NCBI GenBank assembly: GCA_024138025.1
Contig: JAMXBD010000395.1
Location: 682,001 to 746,000, forward strand
Length of the DNA: 64,000 nt
Reading direction: 5' to 3'
Source of the DNA: Combretum micranthum
Taxonomy: Eukaryota; Streptophyta; Magnoliopsida; Myrtales; Combretaceae
In this document: positions 35,501 through 46,330 of the stretch, piece after piece
Layout of the letters: each line of letters begins with the position of its first letter
How positions within the stretch are numbered: the first letter of the stretch is position 1
Program-made: the position numbers and the translations under genes
The notes under the pieces: model-generated
Seen by the model: only the letters and a program-made list of their open reading frames with translations
Databases searched by the model: none
What the model was told of the DNA's origin: nothing

Positions 35501-36973
35501 ACCATATCCTTTTTTCTAGTTTTTTAATGTAATTGATGTTGTAGTAGATAGTAATTAAGAAAAAAATTTTAAGAGTTTTTGTTTCATAATATAGGATATT
35601 TTCTTACCAGACTACCTAATGTTATATACAACAGAAATTCAAGGAATCTCGCAAAAAGGAAGCCCATAGGAAATCACAGCAAGCTGCTATGTCTGCAATG
35701 TTTGGAAATGGTATGATGATGCCTTTGGAAGCAAATGCTGCACAAACTAAGCTTGCAGCCGGTGGAGGCAGTGGGCAGTTCATCAGACCAAATCAGTTTT
35801 GTACACCAACGACCACGCAACCTTTGATGCAACATGGGACGATGTTTGGTAGACCAAGTTTTCTTCCTTCCATGAACATGCCTCGGGGCATAACTCCAAA
35901 TAACATTAATGGTCATCACTTGTTATTTCCTCAAAACCATTCAAGGACCCTTGGCAATATGCCATTGGACAATCCTCGTCCTCCTATGATCCCTGCAAGG
36001 CTTCCTCTATCTATCCATGAAGCACGACGACCATTGGTTAATGAGGCTTGTCCAAGACAATTCAGCAATAATGGGCTTAGTAATAGAATGAATCTATCAG
36101 GAATGTCCTTTGGTGCTTCTTTTGCAAATTTGAACTTGAAGCCAATTCGAGATCAAGTGCAGCTTTTCCAAGATGACCTCATTAGAATAGAGGCTGAAAA
36201 TGACATGACCAACTCCTTGCTAGATCAACAGGACTTTGCTACGATGGAGCTTGAAACTAACACGATCGAGTACAATGGACTATGCCCTGATTCCATTTGG
36301 TTTGATCCTCCTCCACCACTTTGCACAGCATCGCCGCTGCGGCCATCACCATCAGGTATATTTTGCAACAACCCTTCCTCTTTTTAACCCCAATGGAATA
36401 CAATGACATTAGAATAAAATAACAATTAAATAGAAGTTTCATGATTAGAGCTTTTTTTTTTAATGAAAATTATAATCATTAATAAATAGTTTTTCATCTG
36501 GTGAACAAAAGGAAAAGGAATTTCATGTTTATTTTATGTTATATAGAATAGATCTTAGTTATATCATAATTTATCGCAAATCAAATAAATGAATAATTAT
36601 TTCAAAATAATAAAAGTAGAACCACAATTTCATTCCCGTGAGTAAAACAAAACGTAATACATTTGTAGCAAGACATCATCCATCTTTTATTCAACTTTTC
36701 TCGACAGGATCTGTGCTAGCCACGGGACCTGCAGGCTTGCAAAACGGATATGTTCCAAATGATGCGACCCGATCAAATGAGGGCTCTTATCCTCCAAACA
36801 ACATAGGACATTCCAATGATTATTTGATACATAGTGGACTAGAACAGGTCAGCATGAACAACTTGGATGGATGCAACGGTTTCCCACCACGTCAAGGACT
36901 TGGAGTAGAGAATGGATTTGCTGCTGAAACTTTGGGTGGGGTGATAGCAATCAATGATTCTTGGCACCCATGA
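32590..36973 (+). CDS. Type-B two-component response regulator (ARR-B-like)
   Basis: Six exons, join(32590..32710, 33735..33878, 34331..34693, 35013..35089, 35635..36355, 36708..36973), give 563 residues; splice sites are GT-AG and phases agree. The receiver domain (about 11-130) keeps the acidic cluster DDD19-21, Asp66 (VADV), Ser91 and Lys113 (LVKPV). A basic, NLS-like stretch ([13 protein letters not shown]) leads to a GARP/Myb-like DNA-binding domain (186-243) with [13 protein letters not shown] and [20 protein letters not shown]. The 77-nt fourth exon is a hallmark of this family. Such proteins receive phosphate from His-phosphotransfer proteins in cytokinin signalling and activate transcription in the nucleus. 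The C-terminal half is Pro-, Asn- and Gln-containing, like family activation regions. Oddities: receiver residues after Asp66 (DSWNSDSF in place of the usual MPDMDGF type) and the GARP tail QKFKESRKK are divergent. The family is certain; the subgroup is not. Confidence 0.93.
33134..33218 (+). repeat. Two-copy ~47-bp tandem repeat in intron 1
   Basis: ttttcatatagcacacctcg followed by atagagtatgttatt recurs 47 bases later as ttttcatatgtcacacttcg followed by atggagtatgttacc. It lies within the first intron of the response regulator gene. Confidence 0.6.
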
Positions 36974-37440
36974 CACATTTGTCGACAGGAAAATATGCAT
37001 TCCGTGATGGTAAGCACTTTTGATTTCGGTATTTGGGTCAAGGCCGGAGTCCAGCCGCGTTTTTAAATGGTGGAACTCCACTTGTTTAAGAGATTATTGA
37101 GCTTGAATCAAGTTAAATTTTTATTTACTTTCTGAATATTATAATCAGCTTTATCAATTAAGTTTGGATTTAACCAAGATTAAAGTATATCGAGTTTAAA
37201 TAACTTATGAACAATTTGATTATTTGTAACCTTAATTGGATTGTACTTTTATACTAACCTTTATATGTATCATGGAAGCACATATGCAATGAGTATTTAT
37301 TTATTTTTTTGGCCACTCACATTGAATGAGTTAAAAAGGGAACTTCCTTCGTACTTTTTAAGCACTAATTATATGCTCTAGGAAAAAATAGATATAAAAT
37401 GAAAAGTTTTTTTTTATTTAAATTCTTAATAAATACTTTA

Positions 37441-37560
37441 GGGCTATTTGAATTTTTTTTATTTTTATCTATATGCAATTTGTATCTGTATCTGTATCTG
37501 TACCTGATTTGTTTATGAGTAAAGTGTTTATCCTTTTATATGTATCTGTTTTTTCACAAA
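37441..37560. repeat. Relative of the 18.2-kb MITE
   Basis: It shares ctatttgaatt, tttttatctat, a run of tgtatc words and ctgatttgtttatgagtaaa with 18207-18354. The right-hand inverted end is not clear. Confidence 0.4.
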
Positions 37561-38236
37561 TAATATGAACAGAAACAACTTAAATCACATATTATCATTT
37601 TCCTAAACTATATTGCTTATCTTTTTTTTCCTACATTTTTTCTTTCATTTCTCTCTTTAACCAAATAATTTATACATGATAAAAATATCTAATTGGGATG
37701 CATATGATGGTCGTTAAGTAATAAGTTAACTTTTTGTAAAAGAAAAAATCATTACACATTTTATGTCTTTTGCCACACGTGCATTGTTATAATAACCTTT
37801 TGCTTTTAGTAATATATATATATATATATATATTTACTGTAATTAAAATATTTTTAAGTATGTTTAAAGAGATGCAAATGTCGTTTTTAATCTACTACCA
37901 AAGTGATATTTTTCTTTTAATTTCTCTATAGTATCATGATCCAATAAATGAGCATTTTAAGTACTTGATAAAAGAAACTATCAGGGTCTAGTTGAGGACC
38001 ATCGAGCTAATCATGTAATAAAAAAATATAAAATTCAATATATTAAATATTTTAATAGTATGATTATGAGCAATTAAATAACAATGAGACATGTTCCATA
38101 AAAAGAATAATAATGAAGTAAGAGAATTTACCTTAAAAATATAAATCTTTCATTACTTCTCAACATTGATTAAACTTTTACCAAGTAAATAAATACAAGA
38201 TGTTTTTTTATTGGGTATGCACCAAGAGTGATATAA

Positions 38237-38345
38237 TATATATGTGTGTGTATGAATTTTTAATGTTTTGATTATCTATGATGATGCTCATGATTGTTGC
38301 CCAGGAGCAAATTGACATGCCAATCATATGCACGAAGTCTCCATT
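38237..38345 (+). repeat. Dispersed repeat, copy 2
   Basis: Same-strand homologue of 30877-31115: gtgtgtatgaatttttaat, agcaaattgacatgc and atcatatgcacgaa in the same order. Confidence 0.55.
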
Positions 38346-39385
38346 TGCAGAAGGACGCAACAGCCAATATTTTTCCTGTTGATCAAATGATATTTATGGT
38401 GCAATTCATTCAGGTAGTTTCCCACAATGTAAGTTAGTTTGCTCAACGGCCCAAAAAAAGAAAAAGTAAATTAGTTTGCCCAAACACCCACAAAAAAAAA
38501 AAAAAGAAAAACCAAGCATTATCCAATGATAGAAGTTGAAAAAAAAGGAAAAAAAAAAAACCAAGACAAAACAAAACCAACAAAAAACCCTACCACTAAA
38601 ACCTTAGGAGTTGCCACCTTTTAGTAGCTGTCTATCCTCGTGTTGGACCAAGTATTGTATTAGACTTGTCGTTTCTCTACAGCTCTTGTTCAAGAGTTGT
38701 AAGTAAACAATTTCGTTGTAAGAGTCTAAGAGACTGTCTTTTTCCGTACTTCCATCTCTTTCTTTATTATCTCTACTATCTTATCTATTGCACTTTGCTT
38801 GTGAGTTCTATGCTTGTATGAATGCATGATTTCCTTTTCTATATTAAAAGAAAAACTAAGAAGCAAAAAAAGGGAAATTTGAAGGGTTGTCACTTGGAAT
38901 TAGCACCCATACATTTTACAATTCATTGAATATGAATAGTTGCTCATTCCTTCCTTATTTTACATAAAGTTGCAATTATGATATTGGCATGAGGAAAATG
39001 CCAATTTATAATGAAAATATTTTTACAGCAGTTAATGAATCACACCCATGAATTGTAATTCTATAGTTTATTTTCCACATTTATCATAAATATCTTTTTT
39101 TTGAAAATATCATATATATAATTATTCTCTCTCCGTAATAAAAACAAAGGTTATTATAAATATTTTACATCTTATTCCGATAATTATTTGTTTTATTTTT
39201 TTACACCTAAGTAAACATTGTAGCCATTACAACCCTTCATATTGAATTGGAATTCAATTGCTCCCTTATTTTATATGGCGAAGTGAACGAGTTATTAGTG
39301 TATTGAAATTTGAAAATCATTTTAATTTAAGGTGCTTGAACTAATGTTGACGTAGTTTATAGGTTGAATATGTTAAGGTGTGTCT

Positions 39386-40144
39386 TAAGCCTGTGCAAAA
39401 AACAATCGAATTGCAAATCAAACCACACCAGAATTTTGAAATGGTTCAATTTGCTATTCGGTTTGGCGAAGAGTAAATGGTTTGCAGTTTGGTTCGAGTC
39501 CCCAAACCATTTTACATTAAAAAAATTGAAAATATTTTTTGCCTTTTAATTATTTTATTAAAAAATTAATTATTTTTTAAATTTTTTATTTAGATATTTA
39601 TCCTTCTTAAGAATGAATTAAGATTGGTCATATCATGTTTCAATTGTTGTGTGTGTCTAAAAATTATTTTTTCTTTGCCTTACTAATTAGTCTACTTTTA
39701 TTACTTAGTTACTTATCAATTTATGCAGTTGATAATGTGTTGATAAGAAGTATAACAGATTGAAATATGCTCCTCATCTTAGGATAGCATATTCAAATTT
39801 TATTGAGTACAATATATCATTATAGTTCATGATAATTCAAGAGAATGAAACAAACATATAATTATAATTTTATGATGGATAAAATCTCTCCTTGCTCTAA
39901 GTTTTACATAATTATATATATAAGTAGTTAATTTTAAATATTATTGTTTGTATTTACATTAGTGATTAAAAATATGTAATTGAACCTTTCAATAGAATGT
40001 ATTTTATTTTACAAATGAAAAAGCATTTAGAACTATAAACTCAACCGTATCGAATTATTTTATTTTTCCGTTCGAAAATATTACAAACAAAATTATATAA
40101 TTAAGTTTGAATCTAAAAAAAAAATTGAACTATAATATATTATT
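39386..40144 (-). mobile_element. Non-autonomous hAT-like element, copy 2 (inverted)
   Basis: The left end taagcctgtgcaaaaaacaatcg corresponds to the reverse complement of the right end of the 30228-30846 copy. The interior (39670-39850) aligns to the reverse complement of 30400-30580 through ggatagcatatt, ttactaattagt-like and ataattcaagagaat. Subterminal caaaccattt and cggtttgg words recall other hAT-like elements here. The right end is worn and approximate. Confidence 0.6.
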
Positions 40145-41114
40145 GGGTTTGTTTGGTAGGACAAACAATTGAACGAATTTCATCGTACTTCTTTTGTGAA
40201 TATTTCAAGGATATAAACATCTCTTATTAAGTCACCTACCAATAGGATATCCAATATTAATTAAAAGAATAATTTTTTAGACTATTACAACAATAACATA
40301 TGATTGAATTTGAGCGGGGATGGACCAATAATCATATACCACTAGTGAAAATACATTAGCTGAGACTTGATTATTAACTTACAGAAAAAATTTAAAATCG
40401 GTGTCCTCTTCAATCTCTTTATTTTATTTTATTTTATTTTTTGTCAAGTTTCTTGGTAGAAGAATAAGGATTCAAAACTGAAATATGTAACGACGGAATT
40501 GTCTGCAGGAATACATTGTTTATCTTCTTGCTGTTAATTGTTTAGTCTCCCATAAGTTTCTGAAAATTTTCAGATTGTACTTTAAACAATTTAGAAAAAG
40601 AACCATATTATATATATTTGCAATTTTTTCTTTTAAAACTTAATCTCACCCTCTCTCAGTGAAGCTTATATTAATTGACAGTTTTGGTGCAAATACTAAT
40701 AAATATTTGTTTTATTCTATCACAGCGCATGGGAGCAAGATTACGTATTTTATTTTATTTTATTTTATTTATTTATTTCTTTTTTTGTTATTGGAAAAGA
40801 ATTTCTTAAATTGCAAGTGGGTGAACTATTAATGGATTAATGTTATGATATGCTTGTTACATTTGTCTTTCTTTATATACCCTTATAATATGTTTACGTT
40901 TGATTTACTAAAATAATATAACATTAAAAAAAATAGCAATTCTTTTGCTTCATAATTAAGAGTACTTTTGGAATTTTTTTTTTTTTTTTTGTTAGGGATG
41001 ACAATTTTTTTATAAAGAAAAAAAACAAATAGAGATTCTTTACTTATTTCACATCATATGGAATAGATATTTTTTATTTTAAAATCTTTTATAAACTAAA
41101 TAAGGAAATAACTA
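40145..41114. other. AT-rich intergenic DNA, no gene seen
   Basis: It includes attttattttatttt runs at 40420-40440 and 40745-40770 and a T run at 40975-40990. Nothing coding is seen. Confidence 0.45.
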
Positions 41115-41292
41115 GATTGCTTCCCTTGCACGCCGACGGCTTTCTTTCTTACGCCTCCGGCTTAGGTGCCAACGTTCACGGCTTCATCAAGGCCGGCCTC
41201 TAAGGCCGGCAGCCTTGTTCCTCGGCCTCTTGATTCGCGTCTTGCACATCTCCAATTTGTCCAAAAATGTGTTGGCTATCTCATTTGCATCA
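41115..41292 (-). repeat. Truncated 3' LTR
   Basis: This matches the first ~175 bases of the 5' LTR (46330 downward), both starting tgatgcaaatgagata on the minus strand and sharing ccttgttcctcggcctcttg. About 26 mismatches in ~172 aligned bases by eye, mostly transitions, give roughly 85% identity. The remaining ~300 bp of LTR, including its TATA box and leader, are missing. Confidence 0.85.
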
Positions 41293-41305
41293 TTCTCTCC
41301 CACTT
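41293..41305 (-). other. Polypurine tract of the gypsy element
   Basis: On the minus strand, aagtgggagagaa lies immediately before the TG that opens the 3' LTR. This is the second-strand primer expected at this place. Confidence 0.75.
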
Positions 41306-41314
41306 GCAAAAAAC

Positions 41315-42430
41315 TTAACCCCGAGTTCTCATCTGGATACAAAGGCACATCATCAAGACGAAAAAGAAATAAGTCAACAACATTAGATGTCTTTGAGATT
41401 CCATACTGTCTAGAAGTCCAACCACGTATGCATTGTCGTTGATCTTTCTCACTATTTGATATGGCCCATACTTACGTGGTTGCAACTTACTGTACTTTCC
41501 AATTGGAAATTCCTCCTTCCTCAAAATACCATCACCCGATCCCCTATTGAGAATAATTGTTGCATTCGATGCTTGTCTGCACTCGCTTTGTACTTGGCAT
41601 TGGCCTTCTCAATCTTATCTTTACTTCAGCTGTAGTAGTCTGCCAATTTTTTGCCATACGCTTTGCTGGTGTACTAAACTCAAATGATCTTGGTAGCTTC
41701 ACTAAATCCACGGCATGTTGTGTTGTCTTGATGGAGACAATGGAAAATGGAGATCTCCCAGTGGTTCTATAGACTGAACTGTTATAGGCAAACTCTACTT
41801 AGGCAAGCGATAAGTCCCACATCTTTGGCTTCTCTCCACCAATGCTTCTGATCATGTTTCCAAGGGTCCTTTTGGTCACCTCGGTTTGTCCATCCGTCTG
41901 TGGATAAGCTATACTGCTATAGTTCAACGATGAGTCGAACATAAACCAAAGTGTCTTTCAGAAATAGCTCAGAAATTTGGTCTCACTATCTGATATGATG
42001 GACTTTGGAACCCCATGTAGTCATACTACTTCCTTGCAAAACAACGAGGCAACAGCTTGAGCATCAACTGTCTTCCTACATGGAATGAAATGGGTCATCT
42101 TAGAAAACCTATCTACAATAACAAAAACTGAGTCAGCACCTCGTTAGGTACGAGGCAAACCTAAAATAAAGTCCATGGACAAGTCCTCCTAAATGTTCTT
42201 AGGTACTAGCAAGGGAGTATATAGTCCAATGTTTTGAGACTAGCCTTTGATATTTGACATATATAAAACCTCTGCACAATCTTCCCTACATCTCTTTTCA
42301 ATTGGGGCCAATAACACCTCTTAGCCACTGCAGCAATAGTTTTATCTCTCCCAAGATGCCCTACCAATCCTCCTCCATGCAGATCCCTAATTAATTTTTC
42401 TCTCAATGATGATTCAGGATGCACAGCTAG
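41315..42430 (-). pseudogene. Gypsy integrase remnant
   Basis: The zinc-binding region (42424-42206) has [20 protein letters not shown], then GHLGRDKT and QRFYICQ: the first Cys of the CxxC pair is replaced by Phe. The core then gives [41 protein letters not shown] and [10 protein letters not shown], interrupted by stops (for example after LGLPRT and before KTLW). The C-terminal part ends with KLQPRKYGPYQIVRKINDNA near 41400-41480 without a chromodomain. Confidence 0.85.
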
Positions 42431-42466
42431 TTACCTTTCATCAGATAACCCTCATGTCTGCAATAT

Positions 42467-43845
42467 TCACCACAAGGCTCCTTGGTTACTACACTTTTCC
42501 CAGATCTCCTTAAAATCAAGATCTCCTGCATAAAGTTCCTTCACATGCTTAAATCCCACTACCTCAGCGCTCATCATAGCTAACACTTCAACCCTCCTAC
42601 TTAAGGCATCAACAACTTTATGTTGAGTTCCAGATTTGTGCATTAGTTTAAAGGGAAACTTTTGCAAAAACTAGATCCATCTGGCATGCATATCCTTACT
42701 GATCCTAGTTTGATTACTCATATGTTTTAGAGCCACACAGTCTGAGTACAGGACAAACTCCTTCCCTATTAGGTAGTGCTCCCACACTCTTAAAGCCTTC
42801 ACAACCGAATAGAACTCTTTGTCATATATAGACCAGTTACTCTTTGCTTCACAGAGCTTCTCATTATAGAAAGCAACAGGCCTCTTCTCTTGAGATAGCA
42901 CAGCCCCTACTCCTACTCCACTAGCATCATAGTCTACCTCAAAGAGCTTCTCAAAATCAGATAGTGCTAACAAAGGAGCACTACATAGCTTCTCCTTTAA
43001 CACAGCAAAACCAACCTCAGCTTCCTCACCCTACTGAAACTTTCCTTTCATCAGGCACTCAGTCAAAGGAGCAGCAATGGTACTGAAGTTCCTAATAAAC
43101 CTCCTGTAAAAACTCGCTAAGCTTAAGCAACTTCTCAACTCTGTCACCGTCTTAGGAACAGGCCACTCCCTTATATATCTCACCTTCTCATCATCCACCA
43201 TGATCCCTTCACTACTAAAGATAAACCCCAGAAGTAGCAGCCTTTTCACCATAAAAATACACCTTTTCATATTGGCATATAATTTATTTTCTAACAGTAC
43301 AGTCATGACACTCCTCATATGCTCTATGTGCTCTTCCTTAGACTTACTATAAATCAGGATATCGTCAAAATAAATTACGACAAATCATCCAATGAAAGGT
43401 ATTAATACCTGATTCATAAACCGCATGAATGTACTAGGGGAGTTGCTAAGGCCAAAGGGCATCACCAACCACTTGTAGAGCCCTTCCTTTGTTTTGAAGG
43501 TCGTTTTCCCCTCATCCCCAGGCCTAATCCGGATCTGATGATAACCACTCCTCAAGTCTACTTTGGAGAAGAAAACTGCCCCACTCAGTCTATCCAACAT
43601 GTCCTCCAAGCGGGGAATTGGGAATTTATACCAATGGTGATCTTGTTGATAGCTCTACTATCCACACATATTCGCCAACTACCATCCTTCTTAGGTGTAA
43701 GCAGCGCACGCACAGCACAAAGGCTTAAGTTGTCCCTAATAAAGCCCTTCTGTATCAGCTCATGTACATTTTCCCGCAAGATTGTTGTTTCCTTAGGACT
43801 CATCCTATAGTGTAGCAAATTTGACAAACTAGCTCCAAGCACCAA
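42467..43845 (-). pseudogene. Gypsy reverse transcriptase and RNase H remnant
   Basis: RT begins around 43845: [74 protein letters not shown], then FDDILIYSKSKEEH across a frame break near 43350-43390, keeping the FDD catalytic motif. Then come FYRRFIRNFSTIAAPLTECL, a stop at about 43033, and RNase H with [20 protein letters not shown] and [20 protein letters not shown]. It ends [16 protein letters not shown] (42600-42640). Domain order and motifs are unambiguous; stops at several joints make it non-functional. Confidence 0.9.
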
Positions 43846-44110
43846 ATCAATCTAGTGTTGGATATCTCTCAAAGGTGGTAACCCCTCTGGCAAGTCTTTA
43901 GGCATCACTTCTTTAAACTCTTCCAACACATCCTTCACACACTCTAGCACCTCACTACTACTCTCCTCCTCCACCTTCATAACATTATTTACAACTAATG
44001 CATTTACCACCCTAGACTCCTTAATAGTCTCCTTCATCACCTTTCCTAATTGAGTAATGGTCAGGAAGGATTGTTTCTCAGCCTTAGCAGCTTTAGAACG
44101 GCTTGCCACC

Positions 44111-44533
44111 TTAAGGGGTAGCAAGGTGTACTTCACCTTCCTTCTCTAGCCTATATAAGTTCTCCTTCCCAGTGTGTTGTGCATTCACATCGTATTGCCA
44201 AGGTTGTCCAAACAACACATGACAAGCATCCATGTCTACAATGTCACAATAGACCTCATCTTGGTACTTTCCAATAGAAAATGGCACTCGGCACCTCTCT
44301 TTCACCTCTATCCTCTTAGCAGAATTTATCCACCCAATAACATATGAGTTAGGATGTTTCTCGATAGGAAGCTGTAACTGGTTGACAACTGCTCTACCAA
44401 TTATATTCTCACAAATCGCATTATCCACAATCAAATCGAACACCCTTCCACCAATAGTACATCGAGGGCGAAATAATTGATGTCGTTGAGTATCGTCCTT
44501 TTGCTTAGGCGCTAACATCATTTTTTTAATCAC
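44111..44533 (-). pseudogene. Gypsy aspartic protease remnant
   Basis: RCTIGGRVFDLIVDNAICEN aligns with the retropepsin active-site segment (usually DSGS or DGGS followed by xEN), but here it reads DNAI, so the Asp remains while the flexible Gly/Ser are lost. Downstream MDACHVLFGQPWQYD matches the conserved C-terminal retropepsin segment (dILLGRPWL-type). Confidence 0.75.
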
Positions 44534-44639
44534 ATATGTCTGCTCAACCTCCTCATCCTATTCTTTATAAACATCGTCATCCCCATCATATTCACATACC
44601 TCTTCTTCCTCATCCCACTCTATAATATTCATACTCTTT

Positions 44640-45720
44640 CTATTCGGGCATTCATTTGATCTGTGTCCAGGCTGATTACAGTGACATCATTTTCCTAGGA
44701 TAGGCTTAGCATAAGGGTTGTTCTGCTTCGGGGCAACTTTAGTTTCCATAAGCCTTTTACCAGCAGCCTTGTCATCCCTCTTATCACCACTTACGTTCTA
44801 CTTCTCCTCATGACCATTGTTTTTAGCAGTCATGGATTTACTACCACTCGCATCTTCAACTCCATATCTCCTATTTCCTCCATCAAAGCAGCTACTCTTA
44901 TCTTAGATCATCATCCCAGCTCTCAATGCTATGTTCTTTGCTTCGTTCAAACTCCTCATAACATTAACGCCAATCGTATCTCTAACCTCCAATTTCAACC
45001 CATCAACATATCTAGCTACATGTTGCCCTTCACTTTCTCTCAAATCATTCCTCCCAGCCAACCTCATAAACTCCATCGTATAGTCATGAACAGACCGTTG
45101 ACCTTGGCGACATCGTTGATATTGCTAGAAGAGAATCTACTCATAATCGGGAGGTAGGAAATCCCTTTGAACAACTACTTCATCCGATACCAAGTCCTCA
45201 CAAGCTGTCTTCCTTCCCTCCGTCTCCTATTCTGCAACCTCTCCCACCAAGCAAAGGCTCCACCCTTCAATCTACAAGCCACTAATCTAACCCTCCAATC
45301 CTCCAGTACCTCCATGTATTTAAAGAATCGATCTATATCTACTACCCAGTCCAGAAATTCCTCTATATTTAGATTACCATTAAAGAAAGGAATTTCTACC
45401 TTTAACCGGAAGTCTCTGCCTTCAACTTGATCGTAGCCATAATAGTTTCTCTGGTATCGACCTCCTCCATCTTCACTGCCTTTCCTTCACGGCTGCCTCT
45501 CATTTAACAAAAATTCATCCTCCTCCTCAGATTCCTCATCGAAAATCTGCGCCCACCAATTCGCAGAGGCAAGTCTATTGTTTGGACCGCTAAAGGCTTC
45601 TCTTACCCCTGGTCGTCTCCTATCAACCTCCCTACCTCCGTTGACAACCTCTGCTAGTGTGTCAAAATGCTAGACCAAATCCTCAAGACGGTCTTCAATC
45701 AGTCTGATTCTTTAATCCAT
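44640..45720 (-). pseudogene. Gypsy gag and zinc-knuckle remnant
   Basis: Minus-strand text includes FFNGNLNIEEFLDWVVDIDR, CRLKGGAFAWWERLQNRRRR, HDYTMEFMRLAGRNDLRESE and GQHVARYVDGLKLEVRDTIG, typical of the plant retrotransposon gag domain. A CCHC knuckle follows at 44689-44649 (CNQPGHRSNEC), in which the first Cys codon has become TGA. Confidence 0.85.
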
Positions 45721-45839
45721 GGCTTCATTTGTCGCCCTAGGAACCTCAGCCCCTTAGACTTTCGAATCATGGACACCGCCACGAGTACGATTGTTATCAG
45801 CACCTTCGCATGAAGACATCTTGGCAGGATTCTAACCAA

Positions 45840-45851
45840 GCTCTGATACCA
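45840..45851 (-). other. Primer-binding site (tRNA-iMet type)
   Basis: On the minus strand tggtatcagagc sits two bases after the end of the 5' LTR. This is the classic complement of the 3' end of initiator methionine tRNA used by many plant LTR elements. Confidence 0.9.
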
Positions 45852-45853
45852 GC

Positions 45854-46330
45854 TGACATAGGACAGAAAGCGTAAAGATAACAGAAACCAATAACAACGA
45901 TTGATTTCAAAGCCAAGATGCAAAAGATTGCAACTTTATCGAGAAATACTCTCAAATGGGGTTTCAAATAAGATAAAATGTTCTTAAAAAAACCTAAGCT
46001 AAGGATTCTGGACTATTTATATGCATAAAAAATTACTAAAAACGAAATAAAAGACATAAAGTCAATTAAAAAAAAGTTGGCACAAAATAAAAGAAAACTG
46101 GTGGCCTTGAACTTGTCTTATTTGGCTTACATGCTACACCGGCCAAAAGGTCGGCGGCTTTCCTTGTACGTCGGTAGCTTTCTTTCTTATGCCGCTAGCT
46201 TAGGTACCGACATTCACGGCTCCATCAAGGCCATCCTTTAAGCCCGACAGCCTTGTTCCTCGGCCTCTTGATTTGCGTCTTGGACATCTCCAACTTATCT
46301 AAAAATGTGTTGGTTATCTCATTTGCATCA
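45854..46330 (-). repeat. Complete 5' LTR (477 bp)
   Basis: On the minus strand it starts tgatgcaaatgagataacc and ends cctatgtca, just before the primer-binding site. A TATA box, tataaata, lies at 46021-46014. The GC-rich U3 carries gccgaggaacaaggctgtc. It pairs with 41115-41292. Confidence 0.9.
46014..46021 (-). promoter_or_regulatory. TATA box of the 5' LTR
   Basis: tataaata on the minus strand lies about 310 bases into the 477-bp LTR, followed by a leader of ~160 bases. This is the standard arrangement for a plant LTR promoter. Confidence 0.55.

Larger units (their letters stand above)
36974..39385. other. Intergenic DNA downstream of the response regulator
   Basis: The first few hundred bases are probably 3' UTR. 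Further on are a MITE relative (37441-37560), a (TA)n tract (37813-37832), the dispersed repeat at 38237-38345 and a less AT-rich stretch (38580-38830). That stretch has agagactgtctttttccgtac-like text that could be UTR or LTR debris. No further gene. Confidence 0.4.
41115..46330 (-). mobile_element. Nearly complete but defective Ty3/gypsy retrotransposon
   Basis: On the minus strand the order is: 5' LTR (46330-45854), primer-binding site, gag, zinc knuckle, protease, RT, RNase H, integrase, polypurine tract, truncated 3' LTR (41292-41115). The order RT-RH-IN and the motifs place it in Ty3/gypsy. No chromodomain was recognised at the integrase end. Stops, frameshifts and damaged key residues throughout show it cannot move by itself. 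Confidence 0.92.

Noticed and set aside
45699..45923. 74-codon minus-strand ORF at the start of the gypsy element
   Set aside because: It crosses from the primer-binding site into the leader and is in a different frame from gag. No gag-like text.
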